Under the pieces are notes generated by a model. That model did no database searches and was not told the DNA's origin. It worked only from the letters and a program-made list of their open reading frames with translations. Shown here in pieces: positions 1-9,950 of a stretch of DNA of 64,000 bases. Both the position numbers and the translations under genes were made by a program. Source of the stretch: Panicum virgatum (taxonomy: Eukaryota; Streptophyta; Magnoliopsida; Poales; Poaceae); assembly GCF_016808335.1 (NCBI RefSeq), contig NC_053149.1:31059339-31123338 (forward strand), given 5' to 3'. Position 1 is the stretch's first letter; each line of letters opens with the position of its first letter.

Positions 1-29
1 CACAGGGACGTCGACTGGGAGACGAACGC

Positions 30-1206
30 CTAGAAGTCCTCATACTCCTGGTAGCTCCGGGTGAACTCCTCCGCGTCGCCGGGAACTGAGCAGCAGTAGG
101 GTATCCCCAAAGAGAACAAGAGGAAAAGAGTAGAGTAGGCAAGAGTGAGTACACAACTTGTACTCAACAAGTATAACACAAACTACGAGGCTCTAAGGTT
201 GGCTGACCCAACTGCATTAGCTTTTAGTCTTGGCAAAGTTTTATTAAAGCTAATTACTACAAGTGGATGAATTACCATAAACCCAGTTACATAGAAATTA
301 ATCAAAAATAATTATGAACTACTGAGAACCAAACCAAACCACCTGAGGAACCCCCCTAATCAAAGGAATATAACCCCACTAATCAAAAGGAGGATCTAGG
401 CCGCTCATGACTGTGAGCATGGCTAGTATACCAGTTTTATACTCTGCAGAGGTTGCACATCTTTACCCACAACTCGTGAGCTACGCTAGTTGTTCATCAC
501 ACTTCCGTAGGTGAGATGGCTAGTAAGCACACTACGAGGCCGTTACAAAGAATCTCGTTGGTAAGGAGTAACCGCGAGGGTTGGATCGGCGACTATGGAG
601 CAGGTCTAGTGGGCATTAAGACACAGAGCACAGACGAGGCCACTCAGTACGAGGGCCATAGAAGGTTACCACACCTGCCCCGCAGGTAAGTTACTCCAAA
701 CCAAAAAGACCTAATTAGTAAGCCATGACCGTCCCATTCCAGTCTTGTGGTAGCGCTGTTGTCCCAGATTGTCGCTCTATGAACCGGTCCCTATGGAGAG
801 TGGCCAACCAAGCACTAAGCACCGTGCTGGCCCCCTAAACTATGTTTCTAGAAAAACAAATTTTTAACGAGACGTGAGCCACTCAAGCACAGATCACAGA
901 GGGTCACTCTCAGAATTAAGTTGCATATACCATTAATCAAATTAATTAAAAAGGACCAAGAGTGTTATAGTGCGGCACCTAGCACAACTAACCAAAATGC
1001 AACCCAAGGGATATATATATAAGGTAATAAAGTGACTAGGAAAGTCCTTATAGGCATACAGTATTAAAATGCAGTATGAAAATGTATTTAAAAGTGATAG
1101 GTGGTGTTCATGTTATACTTGCCTTCCTCAAAGTTCTCCTACTACTCAAACTGCTGTGAAGACAGTGGCTGCTCCGAGTACTGGTACTCCTCCGAAGGAT
1201 CAATGT
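30..1206 (-). pseudogene. Candidate LTR-embedded spliced small ORF, decayed copy
   Basis: Two exon-like blocks correspond to those in the intact LTRs: an acidic block at 1123-1206 (84 nt) and a terminal block at 30-85 (56 nt) ending in TAG. The acidic block is six bases (two codons) shorter than the usual 90 nt and has two adjacent in-frame TAG codons. The terminal block is fully open and has the same length as in the other copies, with several conservative changes (Asp to Glu, TAC to TAT) and no indel. Exon status is inferred from motif positions only. Confidence 0.35.
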
Positions 1207-1770
1207 CTACTCACGATCGCAACGCCAAAACAAGTCCAGCACATACATATACATGCAAACAAAGGCAAACACTAAGAAATAGTACAACAATACATAAAAA
1301 CAGCAAACAAAACTAAGCTAGAATTGTTCTACGTTTTACAACGATCGCGGGGACATAAAGAACACCTAAAACGGAGCTAGAACGTGAAAAATAGGCTTAA
1401 AACAAGATCTAGGGGCTTTTCTGCAAGAAAAACTAAGTTTCTATGGGTTTTCTGCAAAAACCAGGGACCTATATGTAATTAAACGATAGATCTAAGGTCT
1501 AACTCGCAAAAATACAGGGGCTGGACTGCGGGTTCTAAACAGGGAAAACTGAGGGGTTTAAGTGATAAAAACTGGACCTAGTTCTAATTTCTTTTGAACT
1601 ACCAGAACTGCGGGTTGATTTCAAATAGGAACAAGGGCTTTTGTGCAAGACTGGAGGCGTTGACCATTTTCTGGTCTAGTTGACCTCGGCCCTATTAGAT
1701 CGCAGCCGTCGGATGCCGATCTGGTGGTTCAGGACGCGAGGCGAGGGCTGCGGTGGTGCGGGTCGCCGGT

Positions 1771-1830
1771 GCTGGGCTCCGCGGCGGTGGGCTCGCCGGT
1801 GCTGGGCTCCGCGGCGGTGGGCTCGCCGGC
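1771..1830. repeat. 30-bp tandem duplication in LTR leader
   Basis: A 30-bp GC-rich unit starting gctgggctccgcggcggtgg occurs at 1771-1800 and again at 1801-1830. It is specific to this LTR copy; the related LTRs lack the duplication. It probably reflects replication slippage. Confidence 0.85.
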
Positions 1831-3179
1831 ACTCGGGAAATCCGGCGATCCAGGCCCCAAGCTATGGAGTTTCGGGTCAGGGTTGGTGAGCGTGAGGCCG
1901 AGAGCGCATTCCCGGGCTCGGGTCAGGCCGGTGACATAGCGAGAACGACCATCGACGGTGAGGTGGCACGCATCTATTCCGGCGAGCAATTCCCGCCGAT
2001 CTGTGAGGGTGCGCGTGGCAAAAGGAGCGCCATCGGCTTGCTTACCTAGGTGTGTGGCTCCGCGCGTGGATGGACGCCTCAAGGAGGCAGCAGCCCCTCA
2101 GATCCACGGCGGCGGGTGAAGCAACGGCGTCGGGTCACCGGCATGCCGCTGGAGCGCGGTTCCGGTCTCGGCTGACCTCGGTTTTGGGGTCGGGTAGCAT
2201 GCACGAGACAAGGGCAAACTACTCACGGCTCAGAGCGGTCTACAGCAACATGGCAGAGCCTACTCCACGGACCGGCGGTGCAGCTGAGCTACGGCGAGGT
2301 CAACTGGGTGCAACAGAAGGAAAAAAAAGAGTGGGGAATGGGCACGACGTGATCATTACCCTCGCCTGATGCTGTTGCCAGCCGTAGATGTCAACACAAG
2401 GCGGCGTAGGTGCAGAATCATAGCAGCACAGGCGGAGGTCGACGTGCCTCTGCTGCAGCAATTCCCGTTATGCAGGTGTCGAGTTCAGCGGCCACATCTC
2501 GGGGATGATCCTGGCCTCTGGGCGGAGCTTCTCTAGCAGCTTGCTGTGGCGGGGATGTCGGGGAGCGTCGGGAACACGGCGGCGGCATCTGTTCCGAGCA
2601 AAGCGGTGCAGTGGTGAGCTAGGGTAGGAGGCTGTGGTGGCGTAGGTGGAGTGGAGAGCCCGGGGTGCGGCTGCTGCGGTATTTGTAGGGCGACCGCTCG
2701 ATCGGGGCGTGCGTGCCTGGTATGGAAGGCGCGGCGAGGATCGCGGAGAGATTGGTGCGGCCGTTGCACGGCGCGTTGGGGAAGAAGGGGATGACCGGTG
2801 GGCCAGGCTGGTCAGAGGCAGATAGGTGGGCCTGCGCCGTCGGAGAGAGGAGGGGGCGCACGCAGCTGCTGGCGCTGCGCTGCTACGCTGAGGCTGACGG
2901 GTGGTCCCGGGGAGCCGGCGCGGGGCGCGTCGCGTTGGCAATGGTGACCGACAGTTGGGGCAGGCTTGTCAGGTGGAGGAGGTGCTGCCGTTGGAGTCTC
3001 TGGGCTGAGGGTGCGCTGGTTGCTTGCTGGGCCGGCAGCTTGGGACTAGCGCGGGATTTGGGTTTGGTTTCCAGAGTGGTTTGGGCTGGGCTTTGCTGGG
3101 GTTTTGGGTTGGCTGGGCTTCTTGTTTTTCCTTCCTCTTTTCTTTTTAAAACAACACTCAACTCTATTTGAATTCAAAT

Positions 3180-4208
3180 TGTTGGTACCCTGTAACAGGG
3201 ATACCCAATCTTACTGCGGCAAGGCAGGACCCGCGTAGTTATTCGTAACTGTGCGCAAAGAACGGAGTAGCCAGCACCCACGGGTCAGGCTCTTTCCTCA
3301 CCGGGCCAATGGCCCCGGACCCGTTCCCCGCCTAGGGATGGGTCCGGAGATGCCACGTGTACCTAAGGAAGGAAAGCTCTGAGCTGACAGCCGAGGTCTC
3401 GGACCCCCCGTAGGGGTCCGGGACCTCCTGCATCCATCCGGACCTCCCTTACCGCGTGGGGGTCTGGAGCCACGGGTGCGGGCTCGTGCGCGAGTCCTAC
3501 GCTAGAAGACTCGCCCACCCACAGCATTTAATGCGGTGATTGAGGCGTGCTCTGTCACCGCGGCACGCAGGACAGCCTTTGTCAGGCCACACTATGCACC
3601 ACGTATTACTAAGGTACACAGTGCAGCCACTTGTGCCGCACCCGCGCAGGGCCCGTCTGCCGCATTAATTGGATACGACGGCACAGCACTTTTCCATCAT
3701 GCCGCCTACGCCGCAAGCTATGCGGCCTGTTCAGCTATGTGGCAGGCAATGCCGCTAGCTATGCCTGGCGCCGTTCCGACAAGACAGCGCCTGGACACGC
3801 CAGACGGAGGATTCCGGGAGCGGGCAATGGAATCCAGGAGAAAGATCTCCTTCGCCCGCGACGCCATAATTATGAATAGTTCGTTATCTTGTACTACATC
3901 GTTGGGCCCACCTGTCAGGGTCCCAACGGCCATGTACGCGTCCCCTTGAGATATAAAAGGGAGGCGCTCGCTGTATACTACAAGCCAGAACAGACACACG
4001 ACTCACAAGCTCTCGCAGACTCTCTCGAGGCAAGGCAATACAACACACAGTGGATGTAGGGTATTACGCTCCGGCGGCCCGAACCACTCTAATCCTGTTG
4101 TGTTCATCGTGTTCTTGAGCGAGATTGAACTAGTCACTAGCTGACCCCCGAGTACTCACCGTCTGGGCTTAGGCGGGTGCCTTCCGCACCCGACTGTTGT
4201 TTGCCACA
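3180..4208 (+). mobile_element. Element B 5' LTR (Tat lineage)
   Basis: The segment starts TGTTGGTACCC directly after the broken family-A LTR and ends near ...TTGCCACA, just before a PBS-like sequence and the gag ORF. It contains a good TATA box at 3952. The 3' end could instead be at 4216 (...CGACA); spacing by analogy with element C favours 4208. No matching 3' LTR of B is visible in the window, so the boundaries rest on TG/CA ends and context. Confidence 0.7.
3952..3958 (+). promoter_or_regulatory. TATA box of element B LTR
   Basis: TATAAAA lies about 250 bp before the LTR end, followed by GC-balanced leader sequence. Transcription would start roughly 30 bp downstream, near 3985, giving a short R-U5. 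Confidence 0.6.
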
Positions 4209-4218
4209 CCACGACATT

Positions 4219-4236
4219 TGGCGCGCCAGGTAGGGG
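4219..4236 (+). other. Primer binding site of element B
   Basis: TGGCGCGCCAGGTAGGGG follows the LTR end and precedes gag. The identical core occurs in element C (45079-45096, - strand). It begins with TGG as a tRNA 3'-CCA complement should. I cannot assign the priming tRNA. Confidence 0.7.
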
Positions 4237-4272
4237 AAGCGGCTGGTCGCAGTTCATCTCTTCCTTGTCTCC

Positions 4273-5728
4273 ATGGTTCGTGTGGACAACATGGAGATGA
4301 CAGAGGGTGTGGCGTCCTCCACGCCACATGCCTCTCGTGTTCCTGCTCCAGGGGTAACCGTGCCCGTGGAGCAAGCGCCGTTGGCGGCGGCACGCGCTGC
4401 TCGACGGCAAGGGTCAGGGCGGCCGTCACGGGCCCCCTCACAGGCTGCGAGCGGCGGAGCGCTGGCGGCGGCTAGGGAGTTGTTTCGCAACCCTCCGGCT
4501 GCTGCAGCCTCGCCAGACGCCATGAGGCAGTGGCAGGACGACATTGACTGTCTCCTCTATCTGGCTCAGGCCTCCCCCAGTTCTGCAAGGACTGGGCAAC
4601 GACCTCCGCCCGGCAACGCGGTGGTACCTTACCACCAGCGCCAGGGCGGTGCGTCGGCATCCGTACGCTCCCCCACCGTGAGGGGTGCACGAACAGAAGA
4701 CCTGCGGGCGGAGCTCAACTGCCGGCGCACGGGAGAGGATGCCCGCATCTCCATCGAGAGGGTGCGAGAGCGCCGTCTCAACATTGAGGGTCGCAACCTC
4801 AACTCCGACTTGGACGTGGCAGCACCCAAGCCTCCAGTGAACGCCCGGATACAGGCGTGCGCCCCGGTGGCTGGGGTGGGCTGCGCTGCGCTGGCGGAGC
4901 ACCTCCGCGCAGTGGCATGGCCATCCAAGTTCCGCCCGCTCCTACTGGAAAAGTACGACGGTACCACTAACCCGTCGGAATTCCTGCAGGTGTACGTTAC
5001 CACCATCACAGCAGCTGGTGGTAACAACGCCGTCATGGTGAGCTACTTTCATGTAGCCTTGTCTGGGCCAGCCCGGACTTGGCTCATGAACCTCACACCT
5101 AGGACGATCCAGTCCTGGGAGGAGCTCTGTGCGAGGTTCACAGCGAACTTCGCCAGCGCATACCAGCAGCATGGTGTGGAGGCACACCTCCACGTTGTGA
5201 GGCAGAAACCTGGAGAGACGCTCCGAGCCTTCATCTCGCGCTTCACCAAGGTATGGGGTACCATTCCTCGTATCTCCGATGCATTTATTATCACTGCTTT
5301 CCGCCAGGGGGTACATGATGAGAAGATGCTCGAGAAGCTGGCGACGCACGAGGTGGAAAGCGTTACTACGCTTTTCTCCCTGGCAGACAAGTGTGCCAGG
5401 GCCACTGAGGGCCGTGCATGGCACTCAGCACCCCAAGACGGAGATGCCAAGGCTGGTGGCTCCGGTGCTACCGCTCAGGGCGGTGGCAAGAAGAAGAAGA
5501 ACAAGAACCGGAGTCATGGGGAGCCACATTTTGGCGGGCTAGTCGTTGCGGCAACAGCGCCGGCTGCTGCAGCAGTGGCTGGGGGCCATAATGCACATGG
5601 CAAACGCCCTCGCCCGCAAGGTGGAAGCGGAGGTTCATGCCCAGTGCATCCCACTGCTCGCCACAGCACTGCTGACTGCCGCGAGATCCAGAAGCTCACA
5701 AAGCGGGTCAGTGGGTGGCGTGAGCAGT
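4273..5728 (+). pseudogene. gag: Element B Gag (Tat lineage), interrupted by A1
   Basis: This is the Gag of a Tat-lineage Ty3/gypsy element. The first about 210 residues are low-complexity Ala/Pro/Arg-rich. A retrotransposon capsid domain follows at about 215-370, including PSKFRPLLLEKYDG and PARTWLMNLTP. A Lys-rich stretch and a CX2HX4HX4C knuckle (C456, H459, H464, C469; CPVH...HSTADC) come next. The ATG at 4273 lies 37 bp after the PBS. The frame is open up to 5728, where the complete element A1 is inserted with a 5-bp duplication (GCAGT). The frame resumes at 18226 in the same phase (...REQ then SKDGSPP). The apparent stop just after 5728 belongs to the A1 LTR. Confidence 0.85.
5724..5728 (+). 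repeat. Target site duplication of A1, left copy
   Basis: GCAGT directly precedes the TG of the A1 5' LTR and is repeated at 18221-18225 directly after its 3' LTR. Confidence 0.95.
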
Positions 5729-5910
5729 TGTAACACCCTAATTTAAATTTCAGCATTTATTAATAAATTAAATTGGCTTTATTTAATTTTCTAAGGTTTA
5801 TAGTGTTTAGTTGGCATTTAATCTAATTTTTGTTCCTTAATTAATTAAAATTTATCATAGGTTTAAATTTTTGTTGCATTCATGCTGGTGCATAATTTTA
5901 TTTGAGTGTG

Positions 5911-5943
5911 GTTTGAATTCAAAATTCAAATTTGAATTCAAAC
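5911..5943. repeat. U3 palindrome of family-A LTR
   Basis: The arms GTTTGAATTC (5911-5920) and GAATTCAAAC (5934-5943) flank a short AT-rich core. The same inverted repeat is present in the other family-A LTRs, for example near 14742, 26432, 33841 and 37828. In the left-edge LTR, element B is joined inside this palindrome. Confidence 0.75.
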
Positions 5944-6474
5944 TTTGGTTGAATTAGATTTAGAAAGGAGAAGAATAGGAAAAAAAAACAAAACCCTCAA
6001 CCCAGCCCAAACCCAAACCCACAACCAAAACCCAACCCAATAGCAACCCAGGCCCGGCCCAGCGCGGCCCAGGTCTCCTCCTCTCCCTCCTCTCCTGCTG
6101 CGGCCCGTTCCTCTCCTTCTTCTCCCGTTTCGGCCCAGCCCGCTCCCAGCTCCTCCCCGCGCTCAGCGCCGCTCCGCAGCACGCGCCACCCGGCCCACAC
6201 CGCGGCCTGCCTCCGCCCGCTCCCTGCGCGGCCCAGCGCCCCGCTCTCCTCAACTCGCACGCCCCGCGTTTCCCCTGACGGCCCGGTCCCGCCTGCCAGC
6301 GCTGGGCCCACCCGTCAGCCGCAGCCCGCGTCGCCCGCACGCGTTCCCCGCCCCCGTCTCACTGCGCCCCCAGGCCCGCCTGACAGATCCGTCTCCCCCG
6401 CGCAGCGCAACTCCCGGCCGGGAATCTCGCCGTGATTCCCCGCCCGGGCGCGCACGCCAAGGCCGCCGCCGCCC

Positions 6475-6480
6475 TATAAG
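6475..6480 (+). promoter_or_regulatory. TATA box of A1 5' LTR
   Basis: TATAAG lies in a GC-rich context about 750 bp into the LTR. The predicted start is near 6505. It is conserved at 15302 in the 3' LTR. Confidence 0.6.
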
Positions 6481-7929
6481 AAGGGTCCCCAGCCTCTTCC
6501 ATACCCCTCACCCTCACCTCCGCCGCCAGTAAACCCTAGCGCGCCGCCCCCGTGCTGCTCCGCCGCGCCGCTCCTCTGCATCGCCGCGGTCTCGCCGCCC
6601 TGCCGCAGCACAGCCCGCCACGACCCCCGAGATAGTTCCGCCGTGTGCCCAGAACCCACCCCAAGCCCACTGCCCCGATCCCGGACCCCGCCATCGATGG
6701 AATTGCGTGGATCTTAAGTCCGGTAAGGTCGCTCGCGTCGCCACGATTTCACCCTGCCGGTGCAGTTCGTCCCGAATTGACTCCAGTTCTTGCTTCGTAG
6801 GTGCACCCCTCGTCGACCAGTGCAGCTCTGGAGCCCTGGGGAGCCTAGCGTCGTCGGGACCACGCGTGTCGCCTCAGCACCACCTCCTGACCCCGCCGTG
6901 AGAGCTCCTGCGATCCAGTTCTGGCCGACCCAAGGCTTCAGTAAGCACCCCTAGATCCCCTTGGTACCTTTTCGCCTGATAACTCAGCTTGTAGACCCCT
7001 TCGGGGCTTAGAACGCCGCTCGCCGCCCGGCGCCATGGCGAACCCCGCAAAACCCCCACCGAACCCAGCTAGCCACCCAGGTGGTTTACGCGTTCTCTGG
7101 TGAATCTCCACGTCCAAACCGCAGTCCAAACCGAGCACCGTAGCCCCGGAATCGACCTTCTCCGGCGACCCTCTTCCAGCGCCACCGCTCGCCGTGGCGT
7201 CTGCGCCGCCGCCCGCGTGCCCGAGCCCTCTGAGCCGCCCATTTAGAAACCAACGGCCGGGATTAGATCCGATCCAGATCTAATCTGGACCGTCAGATCC
7301 AAAACCGACAGCCCCGATTCGAAGATACCCCTTCGGCGGCCACTTTTTGCTAAAGAGCCCTCAGTCATCTGGGTATTTAACCCGCAGTCCACCTCCGTTG
7401 GAAACTAATTACAGTCAGGCCCATAATTTAACACTTTAGCCCCTGAGCTTTGTAATTTTCGAACCCGCCGTCCAGCCCTGTCCTTTTTGCGAGTTAGACC
7501 CTGGAGTTTTCTTCAATAAACCCGCCGTCCCTGGTAGTTCAAAAACAATTAGATCCAGGTCCGGTTTTTAGCACTTAACACCCTGAGCTTTCCAGAATTC
7601 AAACCCTGCCGTCCAGAGCCATTGGTTTTGCACGATAGCCCTTAGATTTAATGTTTATTTACGTTTTAGTCCTCAGTTTTTGCAGAAAACCCCCTGGAAC
7701 TCTGTTTTTCTTACAAATAAGCCCCTAGGACTTGTTTTTAGCCTAGAAAATGCGTTTTAGCTCCGTTTTTAGCGTTCTTTATATCCACGCGATCGTTGTA
7801 ACGCGTAGAATAGTTTTAGACTAGTTTAATGTGCTGTTTTCATGTATTGATGTACTGTTTCTTAGTTTTTGTTAGTATTTGCTTGTATGCTTATTTTGTG
7901 CATTGTTTTGGCCATGTGTTCGTGAGTAG

Positions 7930-9123
7930 ACGTTGATCCATCTGAGGAGCCCCAGTACCAGTACCCGGAGCAGCCGTCTTCTGAGCACTTTGAGCAGCAG
8001 CCAGAGCAGTACGAGGAAGGCAAGTATAACATGAACAACCTATCACTTTAATTACAATTTCATACTGCATTTTAATACTGTATGCCTATAAGGATTTCCT
8101 AGCCACTTTATATCCTTTATATATACCTTTGGGTTGCATTTTGGTTAGTTGTGCTAGGTCGCTGCACTATAACACACTCTGGTCCTTTTTAATTAATTTG
8201 ATTAATGGTTTACTTGAACTTAATTCTGAGAGTGGCACTCTGTGTGGCTTGAGTGGCTCACTTCTCGTTAAAAGATGTTTTTTTTAGAAACATGGTTTAG
8301 GGGGCCAGCACGGTGCTTACTGCCTGGTTGGCCACTCTCCATAAGGACCGGTTCATAGAGCGACAACCTGGGACAACAGCGCTACCACAAGGCTAGAATG
8401 GGATAGACTTGGCGTAATAATTAGATCTTTTTGGTTTGGAGTAACTTACCTGCGGGGCAAGAGTAGTAAGCTTCAATGGTCCCTGCTCCTCCGGCTTGGT
8501 CTGTGCTTGGATTGCGCTCCTGTGCTTGTACCCCTGGAGGTGGGCCCCATCGTCGCCGACCTAACTCTCGCGGTTACGCCTTACCAACGGGATTCTTTTT
8601 AAAGGCCTCGTAGTGAGTCGCTGGTCATCTCACCTAAGGAAGTGTGATGAACAACTGGCGTAGCTCACGACTTGTGGGTAAAGATGTGCAACCTCTGCAG
8701 AGTGTAAAACTGGTATACTAGCCGTGCTCACGGTTATGAGCGGCCCAGATCCTCCTTTTGATTAGTGAAGTTATCTCCTTCCGACGAGGGAGGTGCTTCT
8801 CGGGGTTACCTTGGTGGCTTGGTCGTGGTTTGGTTTTCAGTAGTAGTATAATTTAATTCTGATTAATTACTATGTAACTGGGTTAATGGTAATTCATCAA
8901 CTTGTAGTAAATAGCTTTAATAAAATTTTGCCAAGATTAAAAGCTAACGCAGTTGAGTCAGCCAGCCTAGAGCCTCATAGTTTGTGTTATACTTGTTGAG
9001 TACAAGTTGTGTACTCACTCTTGCCTCTTCTCTACTTTTTCCTCTTGGCTACGCTACTGCTGCTCAGTTCCTGCCGACTCGAGGGAGTTCGTCCAGCGCT
9101 ACCAGGACTACGAGGACTTCTAG
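7930..9123 (+). CDS. Candidate LTR-embedded spliced small ORF (A1 5' LTR)
   Basis: Exon-like block 7930-8019 (90 nt) follows an AG (gtgagtag) and encodes an acidic, Gln/Tyr-rich stretch beginning VDPSEEPQYQY. It ends at AAG|GCAAGT, a good match to the GC-type donor consensus. A terminal block, 9068-9123, follows tgctcag and encodes PADSREFVQRYQDYEDF then TAG. Phases agree: the first block leaves 1 nt and the second supplies 2. AATAAA follows 110 nt after the stop. An upstream block (6801-6940) could join in phase, but here it has a 1-nt deletion relative to the 3' LTR copy. No in-frame AUG was found. Function is unknown and the splice sites are unproven. Confidence 0.4.
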
Positions 9124-9232
9124 GTGCTTCGTCTCCCAGTCGACGTCCCTGTGGCGCCCTGCTTCAGCTTCGGAGAGCTTTATCGTATTTTGTACTACGC
9201 TTCCGCTGTATCAGACATTTTGTCAGTATTGT

Positions 9233-9238
9233 AATAAA
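9233..9238 (+). terminator. Polyadenylation signal AATAAA in A1 5' LTR
   Basis: AATAAA lies 142 bp before the LTR end and 110 bp after the TAG of the terminal exon-like block. A second AATAAA is at 8919-8924. The equivalent in the 3' LTR would serve the element's genomic RNA. Confidence 0.5.
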
Positions 9239-9383
9239 TAACATTCGTATTCGCTTTATTATATCTTTTTACGTGATATGTGCTATGATATACTGTTCAT
9301 TCTGTTGTATATACGTGTGACTTGATCCTGGCACGTATATGATTGCTCGGTTTATGTTCTTTTATAAACCGGGTGTTACAGAG

Positions 9384-9396
9384 TGGTATCAGAGCC
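9384..9396 (+). other. A1 primer binding site (initiator tRNA-Met type)
   Basis: TGGTATCAGAGCC lies three bases after the 5' LTR. This is the standard PBS complementary to the 3' end of plant initiator tRNA-Met. Confidence 0.9.
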
Positions 9397-9950
9397 GTAT
9401 CGACTGTAGGACGAAGCCTAGATAGAACTGGTCGAGTTTTAGGACTCTTTCTCTCCAATCCTTGACTGCTGAGACTATTTTACTATTATACCCCTTGACT
9501 TCTATGACTTTTTACCCTTCTTGCCTTGATTTCTCTCTCTGAAGAATAGTTTCGTAGATTTTGGCCTGAATCAGTCATCTGACCACCATGAGCATAGCTA
9601 GGTGACCTTTTTATAATAAAACGATAGCACGTTCTGCGACGCGTTGTGTTAGTCGAGTCTATTGCTAAACTCGGCTAAGTTGTGAAAATTGTCTGCTTGT
9701 TATTATGCTACATGTTTGATTTGGATTTTTGAATGATTGCATAGCTTAGTAGTTTAAATTTGTTTAAAGAAAATCACTCAGATGTTAAAGTTAACTAATT
9801 AATAAAATGACTTAGATCGTTGGGGGTAAAACCGTCAACTCTATCCTGTCTACTTTATCATGGCTGAGTCTTTTTCCGCTAAGAGTTATCATATCCATCT
9901 GAGTTTATTCCTGCAATATCCTTACTCGTGAAATCTTTTGTTCAAATCAG
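9397..9950 (+). promoter_or_regulatory. A1 untranslated leader with acceptor-like site at gag ATG
   Basis: This roughly 550-bp AT-rich leader has no open frame of note. It ends cttttgttcaaatcag, a pyrimidine/T-rich AG acceptor, immediately before the gag ATG at 9951. The same arrangement is kept before gag in A2 (29950) and E (55481). It could be the 3' end of a leader intron that removes the PBS and the long R-U5 from the translated mRNA. Confidence 0.5.

Larger units (their letters stand above)
1..3179 (-). mobile_element. Family-A (Tekay-like) LTR, diverged subfamily, partial
   Basis: The reverse complement matches the other family-A LTRs throughout. It has the stop-ending terminal exon motif near 30-85, the acidic exon near 1123-1206, the conserved block around 480-840 and a GC-rich leader at about 1700-3100. 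The 3' end lies beyond the left window edge. The 5' (right) end is cut inside the U3 GAATTC palindrome, where element B begins at 3180. It is clearly more diverged than the other copies, so it is an older insertion or a separate subfamily. A 30-bp unit is duplicated in tandem at 1771-1830. Confidence 0.85.
5729..9380 (+). mobile_element. A1 5' LTR
   Basis: The LTR is 3652 bp from TGTAACACCC to GGGTGTTACA. It contains an AT-rich U3 with a GAATTC palindrome (5911-5943) and a TATA box at 6475. The GC-rich leader has donor-like GTAAGG at 6723, acceptor-like TAG at 6798-6800 and donor-like GTAAGC at 6941. The acidic exon-like block is at 7930-8019 and the terminal block at 9068-9123. AATAAA occurs at 8919 and 9233. 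If transcription starts near 6505 and ends after 9233, the R region is unusually long (about 2.7 kb). Confidence 0.95.

Noticed and set aside
8435..8475. Strong antisense splice-donor-like motif (GCAG|GTAAGTTACTCC on the - strand), conserved in the LTRs
   Set aside because: It is conserved, but I see no coding frame or matching acceptor on that strand that would make it more than a shared sequence block.
8984..9320. Recurrent 75-110-residue frames over the LTR 3' end (MLYLLSTS..., MYSLLPLL...)
   Set aside because: They run through the acceptor-like site and beyond the stop of the better-supported frame. They shift with indels between copies, so they look like shadows.
9384..9396. tRNA-like match
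   Set aside because: It is only the short primer binding site after the LTR, with no tRNA body.
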